DNA from: Psychrobacillus sp. BL-248-WT-3
GTDB taxonomy: Bacteria > Bacillota > Bacilli > Bacillales_A > Planococcaceae
NCBI RefSeq assembly: GCF_012843435.1
Contig: NZ_JABAFC010000034.1
Location: 1 to 40,403 of the forward strand
Reading direction: 5' to 3'
DNA length: 40,403 bases
In this document: one piece after another, positions 24,681-31,949 of the stretch
How the letters are laid out: each line of letters starts with the position of its first letter
Position numbering within the stretch: the first letter of the stretch is position 1
Notes under the pieces: generated by a model
The model's input: only the letters and a program-made list of their open reading frames with translations
Told to the model about the DNA's origin: nothing
Databases searched by the model: none
Made by a program: the position numbers and the translations under genes

Positions 24681-24770
24681 GATATAACTCATAGGTAAGG
24701 TAGCTTAAAGTAGCTCCAATTTAAAATGGTGATAAGAACAGAAATCCCTTACAGTTGTAGGAGTTATATC
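24681..24770 (+). promoter_or_regulatory. Structured 5' leader of the pspA operon
   Basis: GATATAACTC (24681-24690) pairs perfectly with GAGTTATATC (24761-24770), and inside it GTAAGG (24695-24700) pairs with CCTTAC (24747-24752). The closing helix begins about where the SigW transcript should start. The remaining loop is about 46 bases. No known riboswitch was recognised. Confidence 0.45.
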
Positions 24771-24813
24771 CAATTGTTAAACTATAATATAAAACGATAA
24801 GGGAGAGTGCGTA

Positions 24814-25533
24814 ATGGAAATTTTAAGAAGATTCCGTGACATTATGTCGAGTAACATCAATGCTTTATTGGATAAGGCAGAGGATCCAGAAAAAATGATT
24901 GACCAATACTTACGCGACCTAAATAGAGATCTTGGTAAAGTAAAATCTGAAACAGCAACAATTATGGCTGCTGAAAAACGTGCGACACGCGAGCTAGAGG
25001 AGTGTCAAAAAGATATCGCAAATATGCAAAAGTATGCAATAAAGGCATTAGAAGTTGGTAATGAAGAGGATGCAAGAAAATTCCTGAATAAAAAGGCAGA
25101 ATACACGGCGAAGGAAACCGATTTAAATACGGCAAAAGAATTAGCCTCCGCGAATACGGTTCAAATGAGACAAATGCACGATAAGCTAGTAGAGGATATT
25201 GGAGAATTGGAATCTAGAAGATCCATTCTTAAAGGAAAAGCTTCTGTAGCCAAAACTCAGAAGAGGGTTAACGAATTTGCGACTTCCGTGGGAGGGGCAA
25301 CTCGTTCAATGTCTGCATTTGATAAAATGGAAGCTAGAATAAACCAAGAGCTAGATGAAGCAAATGCAATGGCGGAGCTAAACAAAGGCACAGGTGAAAA
25401 CATTGAGGATCTTGCTTCTAAGTATGATACAGATTCAAATGTGGAAAACGAACTTTCTGCACTGAAGGCTCAATTAAACGTAGATGATGAGCTGGCAGCT
25501 TTAAAGGAACAGCTACAAACGAAAGAAGAATAG
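24814..25533 (+). CDS. pspA: PspA/LiaH-family envelope stress protein
   Basis: The 239-residue protein is a PspA/IM30 family coiled coil. The N-terminal amphipathic helix (EILRRFRDIMSSNINALLDK) is followed by EDPEKMIDQYLRDL and a long coiled coil to about residue 185. The acidic C-terminal extension ends in repeated DELAALKEQL-like units. PspA binds stressed membrane from the inside and oligomerises there. Gene order (pspA, zinc-ribbon, TPM, SPFH) equals the B. subtilis pspA-ydjG-ydjH-ydjI operon, which stabilises the envelope. A SigW-type promoter lies 139 bp upstream of the ATG. Confidence 0.93.
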   Translation: MEILRRFRDIMSSNINALLDKAEDPEKMIDQYLRDLNRDLGKVKSETATIMAAEKRATRELEECQKDIANMQKYAIKALEVGNEEDARKFLNKKAEYTAKETDLNTAKELASANTVQMRQMHDKLVEDIGELESRRSILKGKASVAKTQKRVNEFATSVGGATRSMSAFDKMEARINQELDEANAMAELNKGTGENIEDLASKYDTDSNVENELSALKAQLNVDDELAALKEQLQTKEE

Positions 25534-25545
25534 AGTAGACACAAT

Positions 25546-25577
25546 AAATAGGCTGTGGCATACGCTGCAGCCTATTT
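25546..25577 (+). other. Intra-operon hairpin
   Basis: AAATAGGCTG (25546-25555) pairs perfectly with CAGCCTATTT (25568-25577). The following bases are A's, not T's, so it is not a terminator on the plus strand. It may stabilise the pspA mRNA end or serve as a processing site, lowering downstream expression relative to pspA. Confidence 0.5.
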
Positions 25578-25610
25578 AAAAAATAGTACGAAAAGGCGAG
25601 GAGCGAAAAG

Positions 25611-26639
25611 ATGGTTATCCATTATAAATGTCCAAACTGTGGATCTGATATGGAATTTGACAGCACTTCAGGTATGTTGTCCTGTAATAGCTGTGGTAGA
25701 AAGGATAACATAGAGGACTTCTCAGATGAATATATTACGACGACATTTGAGGAGGACGAAGCAAAGCAATACAATTGCAACAACTGTGGAGCTGTTATTA
25801 TCACGGAGGCAGATACGACAGCCACTAGCTGCAGTTTTTGTGGAGCGGCTGTAGTATTAGGGGACAGATTGTCCGGTGATCTTGCTCCTGCTAAGGTTAT
25901 TCCCTTTACCATTAATAAGGAACAGGCGATGGAAGCATTTCGTAAATGGTGTAAGAACGGTCGGCTAACACCTGCTGGATTTATGACTGCGGACAGAGTA
26001 AAAGGAATCACCGGGATCTATGTGCCCTTTTGGCTGTATGATTTAGATACAAAGGCAAAAGTCGATGCAGTTGGTACAAAGGTGAGAACCTATACAAGAG
26101 GTGACTATATTTATACGGAAACTAAGTTCTATGATGTATATCGAGATTTAGATCTTAGGTATGTAAAGGTACCTGTTGATGCATCTGAAAAGCTGGACGA
26201 TGAGCTAATGGATAAGCTGGAGCCGTATGATTACAGCAATTTAAAGGATTTTAAAACTCCTTATTTAGCAGGCTATATAGCGGAGAAATACAACTATACA
26301 GACCAGGAACTATTCTCTAGAGTTAAAACGAAGGTACAGCCGTACATAGACAATTATATTAGCTCTACAGTCGCTGGTTACTCCTCTGTTCAATATAAAA
26401 ATAAACAAATTAATACAAATAAGAAAACGGCACACTATGTCCTTTTGCCAGTTTGGATGGTTTATTATGATTTTGGCAATAAAGAGCATATTTTTGCTAT
26501 GAATGGCCAGACAGGAAAAGTAGTAGGAAAGCCACCGCTTAGTATGGGCAAGGTTGCTGGCTGGTTTAGTGGTATAGCTGCCGCGTCCTTTATTATACTG
26601 AAGGGCATTTCCTTTGCACTTGGTGGTGTTCTATGGTGA
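25611..26639 (+). CDS. ydjG: YdjG-like zinc-ribbon membrane protein
   Basis: The 342-residue protein has two N-terminal zinc ribbons: YKCPNCGSDM...SCNSCGR and YNCNNCGAV...SCSFCGAA, both CxxC pairs. A central beta-rich domain (about 85-290, with GIYVPFWLYDLD) and a C-terminal hydrophobic helix (about 315-340) follow. In B. subtilis YdjG and YdjH bring PspA to the membrane, so a scaffold role in the stress complex is likely. The gene follows pspA by 77 bp and overlaps the next gene by 7 bases, indicating coupled translation. The ATG follows CGAGGAG. Confidence 0.88.
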   Translation: MVIHYKCPNCGSDMEFDSTSGMLSCNSCGRKDNIEDFSDEYITTTFEEDEAKQYNCNNCGAVIITEADTTATSCSFCGAAVVLGDRLSGDLAPAKVIPFTINKEQAMEAFRKWCKNGRLTPAGFMTADRVKGITGIYVPFWLYDLDTKAKVDAVGTKVRTYTRGDYIYTETKFYDVYRDLDLRYVKVPVDASEKLDDELMDKLEPYDYSNLKDFKTPYLAGYIAEKYNYTDQELFSRVKTKVQPYIDNYISSTVAGYSSVQYKNKQINTNKKTAHYVLLPVWMVYYDFGNKEHIFAMNGQTGKVVGKPPLSMGKVAGWFSGIAAASFIILKGISFALGGVLW

Positions 26640-27409
26640 AAAAGTATTCTATTTTATTCATTGCATTTTTCCTTTTATTGCTTCCCATAGGACTAACTGA
26701 AGCAGCCGACGCAAAGCAACGCGTTTTTGATGAGGCGGGGCTATTGACTGCTAGCGAAATAGACGCATTAGAGAAGCTATCATCCGAATATAGCGAGAAA
26801 AACGAAACAGATTTTGTATTTCTTACAACTAATGGAGCAGATGATAAGGGACTAGATACTTACGTAGAAGACTTTGCAGATCGTACAGGAATTGGCTACG
26901 GTAAGCACAATGGCAGTGCTGCCATAGTAGGCATAGATATGGTCAATAGAGATGTTGTATTGAGGGGCTTCGATAAAGCTGAGGAATACCTTGATAATCA
27001 AAGAATGGACCTACTCAGAGATAAAATTACGCCTGAGTTATCTGCAGGAAGCTATTACGATGCATTTAGTAATTTTATCCTTACCGCGGATAAATATATG
27101 GAATATAATCCTGGTGTAAATCCTGAAAGTATCCTTTTCAAATGGTGGTTCCAGCTTGGAGCTTCTCTAGCTCTTGGAGGTATAATTGTTGGGCTGATGG
27201 CATTTAACTCGGGAGGTAAGGTAACAGTAAATAGTAGAACCTACTTTGAAGAAAATAATTCAAGAATAAACAGTAAGCGTGATGTCTTCGTCAATCAAAC
27301 GGTTTCCAAAGTAAAGAAGCCTACGAACAATAATAATGGCGGAGGAAGCAGTGGTGGCGGTGTTACAAGTGGTGGTAGATCATTTAGCGGAAGCAGCGGG
27401 AAATTTTAA
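26633..27409 (+). CDS. ydjH: YdjH-like TPM-domain membrane protein
   Basis: The 258-residue protein has a signal peptide (KKYSILFIAFFLLLLPIGL) with a probable cut near EAADA. An extracytoplasmic TPM_phosphatase domain (about 30-150, with RVFDEAGLLTASEIDALEKL and NRDVVLRG) is followed by one transmembrane helix (about 175-195) and a low-complexity Gly/Ser tail (GGGSSGGGVTSGGRSFSGSS). This is the YgcG/YdjH layout. It overlaps the ydjG-like gene by 7 bases, and the products are expected to form a membrane complex with PspA. Confidence 0.88.
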   Translation: MVKKYSILFIAFFLLLLPIGLTEAADAKQRVFDEAGLLTASEIDALEKLSSEYSEKNETDFVFLTTNGADDKGLDTYVEDFADRTGIGYGKHNGSAAIVGIDMVNRDVVLRGFDKAEEYLDNQRMDLLRDKITPELSAGSYYDAFSNFILTADKYMEYNPGVNPESILFKWWFQLGASLALGGIIVGLMAFNSGGKVTVNSRTYFEENNSRINSKRDVFVNQTVSKVKKPTNNNNGGGSSGGGVTSGGRSFSGSSGKF

Positions 27410-27446
27410 CGCTTAAAGCTTTCTTAATCATGAAGGGAATGAGGAT

Positions 27447-28448
27447 ATGTCTTTTTTTAGAAATCAATTTTCAGATGTGGTGGAATGGCGAGAATTCAGA
27501 GAAGATATGATTTTTTGGAAGTGGAGCAATGAAGAAATTAAGAAAGGGAGTAAGCTAATCATTCGACCTGGTCAGGACGCTGTGTTTTTCAATGGCGGAC
27601 GCATCGAAGGAGTCTTCGAGGACGACGGCGAATATGATATTGAGTCTCAAATCATACCGTTTCTTTCTACATTAAAAGGGTTTAGATTTGGATTTAATAG
27701 TGGGATGCGCGTGGAGGTTCTTTTCGTCAATACGAAGGAATTTACTGTAAAATGGGGAACACAGAATCCAATTAATATTCCAACGCCTCAGATGCCAGGT
27801 GGAATGCCTATTCGAGCGAACGGAACATTCAACTTTAAAGTAAATGACTACATGGCCCTAATCGACAAGATTGCTGGCGTTCGCACAAGCTATCTAGTAG
27901 AGGATATTAAAATTCGTATTACCTCTGTTTTAGATCAGCTATTAATGAAATGGATTAGCAAAGAAGGCAAAGATATGTTCAACCTTCAGGCTAATGCCTC
28001 AGATATAGCTAGCGGTATTAAAGACGATTTAGACATGCAAATCATGGATATGGGGATGAAAATCACTGGCTTCCATATTATGAGCTTTAATTATCCTAAG
28101 GAGATTCAAGATATGATTACTAAAAATGCTTCTCATGGCATGATTGGAGATCTCTCTAAATATCAGCAGGTTTCTGTTACAGATGCAATGGCCTCTGGAA
28201 AGCTTTCTGGATCAGGCGCAGCTTCAGATATGGCAGGAATGATGATGGGTATGAACATGGCAAATGAAATGATGAAAAACATGAACCAAAGTAACCCTAG
28301 CCAAGGTCAAGGTCAGTCTTCATCACAAAATAACCAATCGAGCAATGGAAGCTCAAGCAATGGTCAAATGCCAAACTTCTGTCCAAACTGCGGACAAAAA
28401 ACAACAGGTGCCAACTTCTGTCCGAACTGTGGACAAAAGCTAGTTTAA
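27447..28448 (+). CDS. ydjI: YdjI-like SPFH protein with C-terminal zinc ribbons
   Basis: The 333-residue protein is an SPFH/virion-core-like protein. A central domain (about 20-225) carries NPINIPTPQMPGGMPIRANG and an Ile/Met-rich helix. A Met-rich stretch (AGMMMGMNMANEMMKNMNQS) and a Gln/Ser linker follow. Two tandem zinc ribbons of the form NFCPNCGQK end the protein. SPFH proteins form membrane rings or microdomains. As the last gene of the pspA operon it likely supports membrane fluidity or repair. Ends with a hairpin terminator. Confidence 0.9.
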   Translation: MSFFRNQFSDVVEWREFREDMIFWKWSNEEIKKGSKLIIRPGQDAVFFNGGRIEGVFEDDGEYDIESQIIPFLSTLKGFRFGFNSGMRVEVLFVNTKEFTVKWGTQNPINIPTPQMPGGMPIRANGTFNFKVNDYMALIDKIAGVRTSYLVEDIKIRITSVLDQLLMKWISKEGKDMFNLQANASDIASGIKDDLDMQIMDMGMKITGFHIMSFNYPKEIQDMITKNASHGMIGDLSKYQQVSVTDAMASGKLSGSGAASDMAGMMMGMNMANEMMKNMNQSNPSQGQGQSSSQNNQSSNGSSSNGQMPNFCPNCGQKTTGANFCPNCGQKLV

Positions 28449-28451
28449 TCA

Positions 28452-28492
28452 AAAGGGATAATCAACCTGTGTTGGGTAGATTATCCCTTTAT
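28452..28492 (+). terminator. Terminator of the pspA operon
   Basis: A 12-bp perfect stem (28452-28463 with 28479-28490) begins four bases after the stop codon. The T tail is only the TTT of the stem plus ATT. Confidence 0.75.
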
Positions 28493-28514
28493 TGTGGGTT
28501 AGTTTAAGCTAAGT

Positions 28515-28625
28515 GGTGATAAAACTACTGTGAACGGTGATAAATCTCGATGAGCGGTGATAAAACTGCGCGAACGGTGATAAATCTCGCTAAGCGGTGA
28601 TAAAACTACTACGAACGGTGATAAA
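28515..28625 (+). repeat. Six-copy phased GGTGATAAA array
   Basis: GGTGATAAA occurs at 28515, 28536, 28556, 28576, 28596 and 28617, at 20-21 bp steps. After the first copy, the flanks mostly alternate between AACGGTGATAAATCTCG and AGCGGTGATAAAACT, giving a 40-bp higher order. The sequence between cores varies slightly. It has no internal dyad. It fills the gap between the pspA operon terminator and the topB promoter. Two further copies lie at 23012. Confidence 0.9.
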
Positions 28626-28671
28626 ACCAAGAAACGTAAGAGTAAAGTGTGATCATATCTTGCGCTGCTAA

Positions 28672-28700
28672 CTGAATCTAACGAAAACCTATGCTATATT
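28672..28700 (+). promoter_or_regulatory. Promoter of topB
   Basis: CTGAAT and TATATT are spaced 17 bp apart, with a TG one base upstream of the -10 (extended -10). It lies about 30 bases before the topB start and just after the repeat array. Confidence 0.5.
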
Positions 28701-28731
28701 ATTCATAGGGATTTACGAAAGGATGTTTGGA

Positions 28732-30921
28732 ATGGCAAAACGCTTAGTATTAGCAGAAAAACCATCTGTGGCAAGAGATATTGCAAGAGTACTTAAATGT
28801 GACAAAAAAGGAAATGGCTATATAGAGGGTAAAGATTATGTAGTGACTTGGGCTCTAGGGCACCTCGTAACATTAGCAGACCCAGAAAGCTATGATGTTA
28901 AATATAAAACATGGAATTTAGAAGATTTACCGATGTTACCAGAAAGCCTTAAACTGACTGTGATTAAACAATCAGGTAAACAATATAATGCTGTTAAATC
29001 GCAGCTTACACGTGGTGATATTAATGAGATTATTATTGCTACCGATGCTGGACGAGAAGGCGAGCTAGTTGCGCGCTGGATTATCGCTAAAGCAAAGGTG
29101 AATAAGCCGGTTAAACGTCTTTGGATTTCATCCGTAACAGATAAAGCGATCAAGGATGGCTTTGCAAACTTAAAACCAGGTAAAGCATATGAAAACCTTT
29201 ATGCTTCTGCAGTAGCCCGTTCTGAGGCAGATTGGTACATTGGGCTTAATGCCAGCCGTGCACTATCTACCAAATTTAATGCACAGCTTAATTGTGGACG
29301 AGTTCAGACTCCAGTAGTGGCGATTATTGCAAAACGTGAGGATGAGATCAAGCATTTCAAAGCGCAAACCTACTATGGAATTGAAGCACAAACAGTAGAT
29401 AATTTAAAGCTTACTTGGCAGGATGCAAAAGGAAATGGTCGTAGCTTTGAAAAAGAAAAAGTAGACGTGATCGTGAAAAAGCTTGGTAAAGGTAACGCTA
29501 CCGTAACAGAAATTGAGAAAAAGCCGAAGAAGTCATTCGCCCCTGGCCTGTATGATTTAACTGAGCTGCAACGTGATGCCAATAAAATCTTTGGCTACTC
29601 TGCAAAAGATACGTTGAATATCATGCAAAAGCTGTATGAGCAACACAAGGTATTAACTTATCCACGTACAGATTCACGTTTTATCTCATCCGATATTGTG
29701 AGCACTCTCCCAGAACGTTTGAAAGCCTGCGCGGTGGGTGAGTATCGACCATTAGCAAATAAAATTTTAAGCAAGCCTATAAAGGCCTCTAAATCATTTG
29801 TAGATGACAGCAAGGTATCGGATCACCATGCAATTATACCAACGGAAGGTTATGTAAACTTCTCTGCCTTCAATGATAAGGAACGTAAAATTTATGATTT
29901 AGTTGTAAAACGTTTCCTAGCGGTGATGTTCCCTGCATTTGAGTACGAACAATTAACGTTGCGTGCAAAAATTGGTGACGAGAACTTTGTAGCTAGAGGA
30001 AAAACGATATTAGTGAGTGGTTGGAAAGAAGTTTATCAAAATCATATGGAAGATGAGTCAACGGAGGATTTAAAGGAACAGATTTTACCACGTATCGAAA
30101 AGGGAGATTCTTTACATGTTAAGTTAATAGCTCAAACGTCTGGTCAAACAAAACCACCTGCACGTTTCAATGAAGCTACGTTACTAACTGCAATGGAAAA
30201 CCCTACAAAATATATGGAAACGCAGGATAAACAGCTCGCGGACACGTTAAAATCCACTGGTGGACTAGGGACAGTTGCAACTCGTGCGGATATCATTGAT
30301 AAGCTATTCAACTCATTTTTAATTGAGAAGCGTGGGAAGGATATTCATATTACATCAAAAGGCCGTCAGCTGCTTGACCTAGTGCCTGAAGAGTTAAAAT
30401 CTCCGACATTAACTGGTGAGTGGGAGCAAAAGCTGGAAGCAATCGCTAAAGGGAAATTGAAAAAAGAAGTTTTCATAGCCGAAATGAAGAACTATACGAA
30501 AGAAATCGTTTCTGATATTAAAGGCAGTAATAAAAAATATAAGCACGACAATATATCCACTAAAACTTGTCCTGACTGTGGAAAACCTATGCTTGAAGTG
30601 AACGGCAAAAAAGGTAAAATGCTTGTGTGTCAAGATCGGGAATGTGGTCACCGTAAAAATGTGGCACGCGTGACTAACGCTCGTTGCCCACAATGTAAGA
30701 AAAAGTTAGAGCTTCGCGGGGAAGGCGATGGTCAAATCTTCGTATGTAAATGTGGTCACCGTGAGAAGCTATCTGCTTTTGAGGCTCGTCGCAAAAAAGA
30801 AGGCGGCGGTAAAGTAGATAAAAAATCAGTGCAGCAGTACTTGAAAAAGCAAAACAAAGAAGAAGAACCGATTAATAATGCATTTGCGGATTTATTAAAA
30901 GGTATAAAATTCGATAAATAA
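28732..30921 (+). CDS. topB: DNA topoisomerase III (type IA)
   Basis: The 729-residue protein has an N-terminal TOPRIM domain (RLVLAEKPSVAR; DAGREGE, with acidic metal ligands). The type IA core follows, with the active-site Tyr310 in LTYPRTDSRF, plus SDHHAIIPT and the GLGTVATRADII segment. Two C-terminal zinc ribbons (CPDCGKP...CQDRECGHR and CPQCKKK...CKCGHR) end in a basic tail. It decatenates and relaxes negatively supercoiled DNA by single-strand passage and works with RecQ-type helicases. I start at ATG 28732 behind AAAGGA; the ATG at 28723 lies within that site. Length matches Bacillus TopB. Confidence 0.95.
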   Translation: MAKRLVLAEKPSVARDIARVLKCDKKGNGYIEGKDYVVTWALGHLVTLADPESYDVKYKTWNLEDLPMLPESLKLTVIKQSGKQYNAVKSQLTRGDINEIIIATDAGREGELVARWIIAKAKVNKPVKRLWISSVTDKAIKDGFANLKPGKAYENLYASAVARSEADWYIGLNASRALSTKFNAQLNCGRVQTPVVAIIAKREDEIKHFKAQTYYGIEAQTVDNLKLTWQDAKGNGRSFEKEKVDVIVKKLGKGNATVTEIEKKPKKSFAPGLYDLTELQRDANKIFGYSAKDTLNIMQKLYEQHKVLTYPRTDSRFISSDIVSTLPERLKACAVGEYRPLANKILSKPIKASKSFVDDSKVSDHHAIIPTEGYVNFSAFNDKERKIYDLVVKRFLAVMFPAFEYEQLTLRAKIGDENFVARGKTILVSGWKEVYQNHMEDESTEDLKEQILPRIEKGDSLHVKLIAQTSGQTKPPARFNEATLLTAMENPTKYMETQDKQLADTLKSTGGLGTVATRADIIDKLFNSFLIEKRGKDIHITSKGRQLLDLVPEELKSPTLTGEWEQKLEAIAKGKLKKEVFIAEMKNYTKEIVSDIKGSNKKYKHDNISTKTCPDCGKPMLEVNGKKGKMLVCQDRECGHRKNVARVTNARCPQCKKKLELRGEGDGQIFVCKCGHREKLSAFEARRKKEGGGKVDKKSVQQYLKKQNKEEEPINNAFADLLKGIKFDK

Positions 30922-30928
30922 CTACAAA

Positions 30929-30965
30929 AGATGAGTTGGATCATATTTGACCAGCTCATTTTTTG
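30929..30965 (+). terminator. Terminator of topB
   Basis: ATGAGTTGG (30931-30939) pairs with CCAGCTCAT (30951-30959, one G-U), followed by six T's. Confidence 0.85.
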
Positions 30966-30991
30966 TACAAAAAAAGTGCTCATTAAAACAC

Positions 30992-31014
30992 AAAAAAGAC
31001 CTTCTTCAAGGTCT
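30992..31014 (-). terminator. Terminator of the small minus-strand gene
   Basis: AGACCTT and AAGGTCT enclose a CTTC loop. On the minus strand six T's follow. Confidence 0.85.
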
Positions 31015-31016
31015 AG

Positions 31017-31172
31017 TCATTTCAGTTCGCTATTTACATGTTCACGAATGATAAGTAATTCAATAACATCCTGTGAGGAATAGGAATAAGGTGCATTTTC
31101 AGGTATGAGTTCATTAAATTGTTTTACTAGGTCATTAAGGATGTCTACATAAAAATCGTTTAAGTTTATCAT
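31017..31172 (-). CDS. Small hypothetical protein, 51 residues
   Basis: From ATG 31172, nine bases after AAAAGGAG, the product is a 51-residue acidic protein (INLNDFYVDILNDLVKQFNE; SSQDVIELLIIREHVNSEL). It looks like two or three helices, possibly a small dimer. I do not recognise it. An in-frame ATG at 31202 would add a Lys-rich tail that actually encodes the ribosome site. A dedicated terminator follows, supporting a real gene. It is divergent from the copper operon; a link to copper is not shown. Confidence 0.65.
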   Translation of the reverse strand: MINLNDFYVDILNDLVKQFNELIPENAPYSYSSQDVIELLIIREHVNSELK

Positions 31173-31271
31173 TTTGTTCTCCTTTTTCTTTTTTAGAAGC
31201 ATGAACTATTCTATTTCATTTTATTCATCCGACTTGAATTTATTATTCTCGAAAATTTAAAATCATTTCAT

Positions 31272-31300
31272 TTGCATACCCCTAAAGGGTATCATATACT
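31272..31300 (+). promoter_or_regulatory. Copper-operon promoter with CsoR operator
   Basis: ATACCC-CTAAA-GGGTAT at 31276-31292 is the GC-flanked inverted repeat typical of CsoR operators. It covers the spacer between TTGCAT (31272) and TATACT (31295-31300), spaced 17 bp. Bound CsoR would block polymerase; copper(I) would release it. It lies 35 bases before csoR. Confidence 0.75.
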
Positions 31301-31326
31301 GTAAATAAGAATAGGAGGTTGGTTAC

Positions 31327-31656
31327 TTGGACAATGTAATAGAGGAAAATACAATATTACCAACTGATTTGTCCTGTAGGAAAAGTCACCATCCTGAGCA
31401 TGTAAAAAAAGATTTAACCAATAGACTGAATCGGGTGGAAGGTCAAATCCGGGGTATTAAAGGAATGGTTGAGAAGGATATCTATTGTGATGATATTATA
31501 ACTCAGCTGTCGGCAACTCAGTCGGCTTTAAACAGCGTCGCTAAAGTTCTTTTGCAAGGGCATTTAAAAGGCTGCGTAGCTGATAGGCTAGCAGAAGGCG
31601 ATGAAGAAGTATTAGATGAATTACTTGTGACGATTCAAAAACTAATGAGAAAATAG
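31327..31656 (+). CDS. csoR: Copper-sensing repressor CsoR
   Basis: The 109-residue helical protein has the CsoR/FrmR fold. TNRLNRVEGQIRGIKGMVEK forms the first helix. The copper(I) ligands are Cys54 (DIYCDD), His79 and Cys83 (GHLKGC), with the same 25 and 4 residue spacings as B. subtilis CsoR Cys45-His70-Cys74. It acts as a tetramer that leaves DNA when copper binds. The start is a TTG seven bases after AGGAGG. It is the first gene of csoR-copZ-copA and sits directly behind its own operator, so it is autoregulated. Confidence 0.95.
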   Translation: MDNVIEENTILPTDLSCRKSHHPEHVKKDLTNRLNRVEGQIRGIKGMVEKDIYCDDIITQLSATQSALNSVAKVLLQGHLKGCVADRLAEGDEEVLDELLVTIQKLMRK

Positions 31657-31667
31657 GAGGAATGGAA

Positions 31668-31877
31668 ATGTTAAATCAAGTTACATTAGAAGTTAAAGGT
31701 ATGTCATGTGGACATTGCGTTAAGTCAGTAGAAACTAGTGTAGGTGAGCTTGATGGCGTAGAGCAAGTAAAAGTCTATTTGGAATCAGGTAAAGTAGATG
31801 TTTCCTATGAAGAAGATAAAGTTACTCTAGCTAAAATTAAAGATGCGATCGATGAGCAAGGCTACGATGTTCAATAA
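31668..31877 (+). CDS. copZ: Copper chaperone CopZ
   Basis: The 69-residue HMA-domain protein has the copper(I) motif MSCGHC with Cys14 and Cys17, and a typical beta-alpha-beta pattern (VTLEVKG, VEQVKVYLESGKVDVSYEE, AIDEQGYDV). It carries copper(I) to the N-terminal domains of CopA and can donate it to CsoR. I choose ATG 31668, seven bases after AGGAGG; the ATG at 31662 is one base from that site. The length equals B. subtilis CopZ. Confidence 0.94.
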   Translation: MLNQVTLEVKGMSCGHCVKSVETSVGELDGVEQVKVYLESGKVDVSYEEDKVTLAKIKDAIDEQGYDVQ

Positions 31878-31882
31878 TAGAT

Positions 31883-31910
31883 AGGGTGCTAATTAGCACT
31901 CTCTTTATTT
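31883..31910 (+). terminator. Weak terminator/attenuator between copZ and copA
   Basis: AGGGTGCT (31883-31890) pairs with AGCACTCT (31895-31902, one G-U), followed by CTTTATTT. It could reduce read-through from csoR-copZ into copA or protect the short upstream mRNA. Confidence 0.55.
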
Positions 31911-31949
31911 AATCTGAATATACCCCCCAGCCGTATGTGAGGAGAGGTA

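Noticed and set aside
24728-24736. GGTGATAAG in the pspA leader as a member of the repeat family
   Set aside because: It is a single copy with a mismatch, without the typical flanks or a second phased core.
24783-24788. TATAAT just before pspA as a SigA promoter
   Set aside because: No acceptable -35 lies 16-18 bases upstream; the SigW-type site further upstream fits known regulation better.
28515-28625. CRISPR array
   Set aside because: The conserved core is only about 9-12 bp, the spacing is 20-21 bp in total, the intervening bases are themselves repetitive and no cas genes are near.
31921-31936. Second CsoR operator before copA
   Set aside because: The C-rich run has only a loose ATAC...GTAT symmetry and lacks the GGG half; it is mentioned only as a weak possibility in the copA entry.
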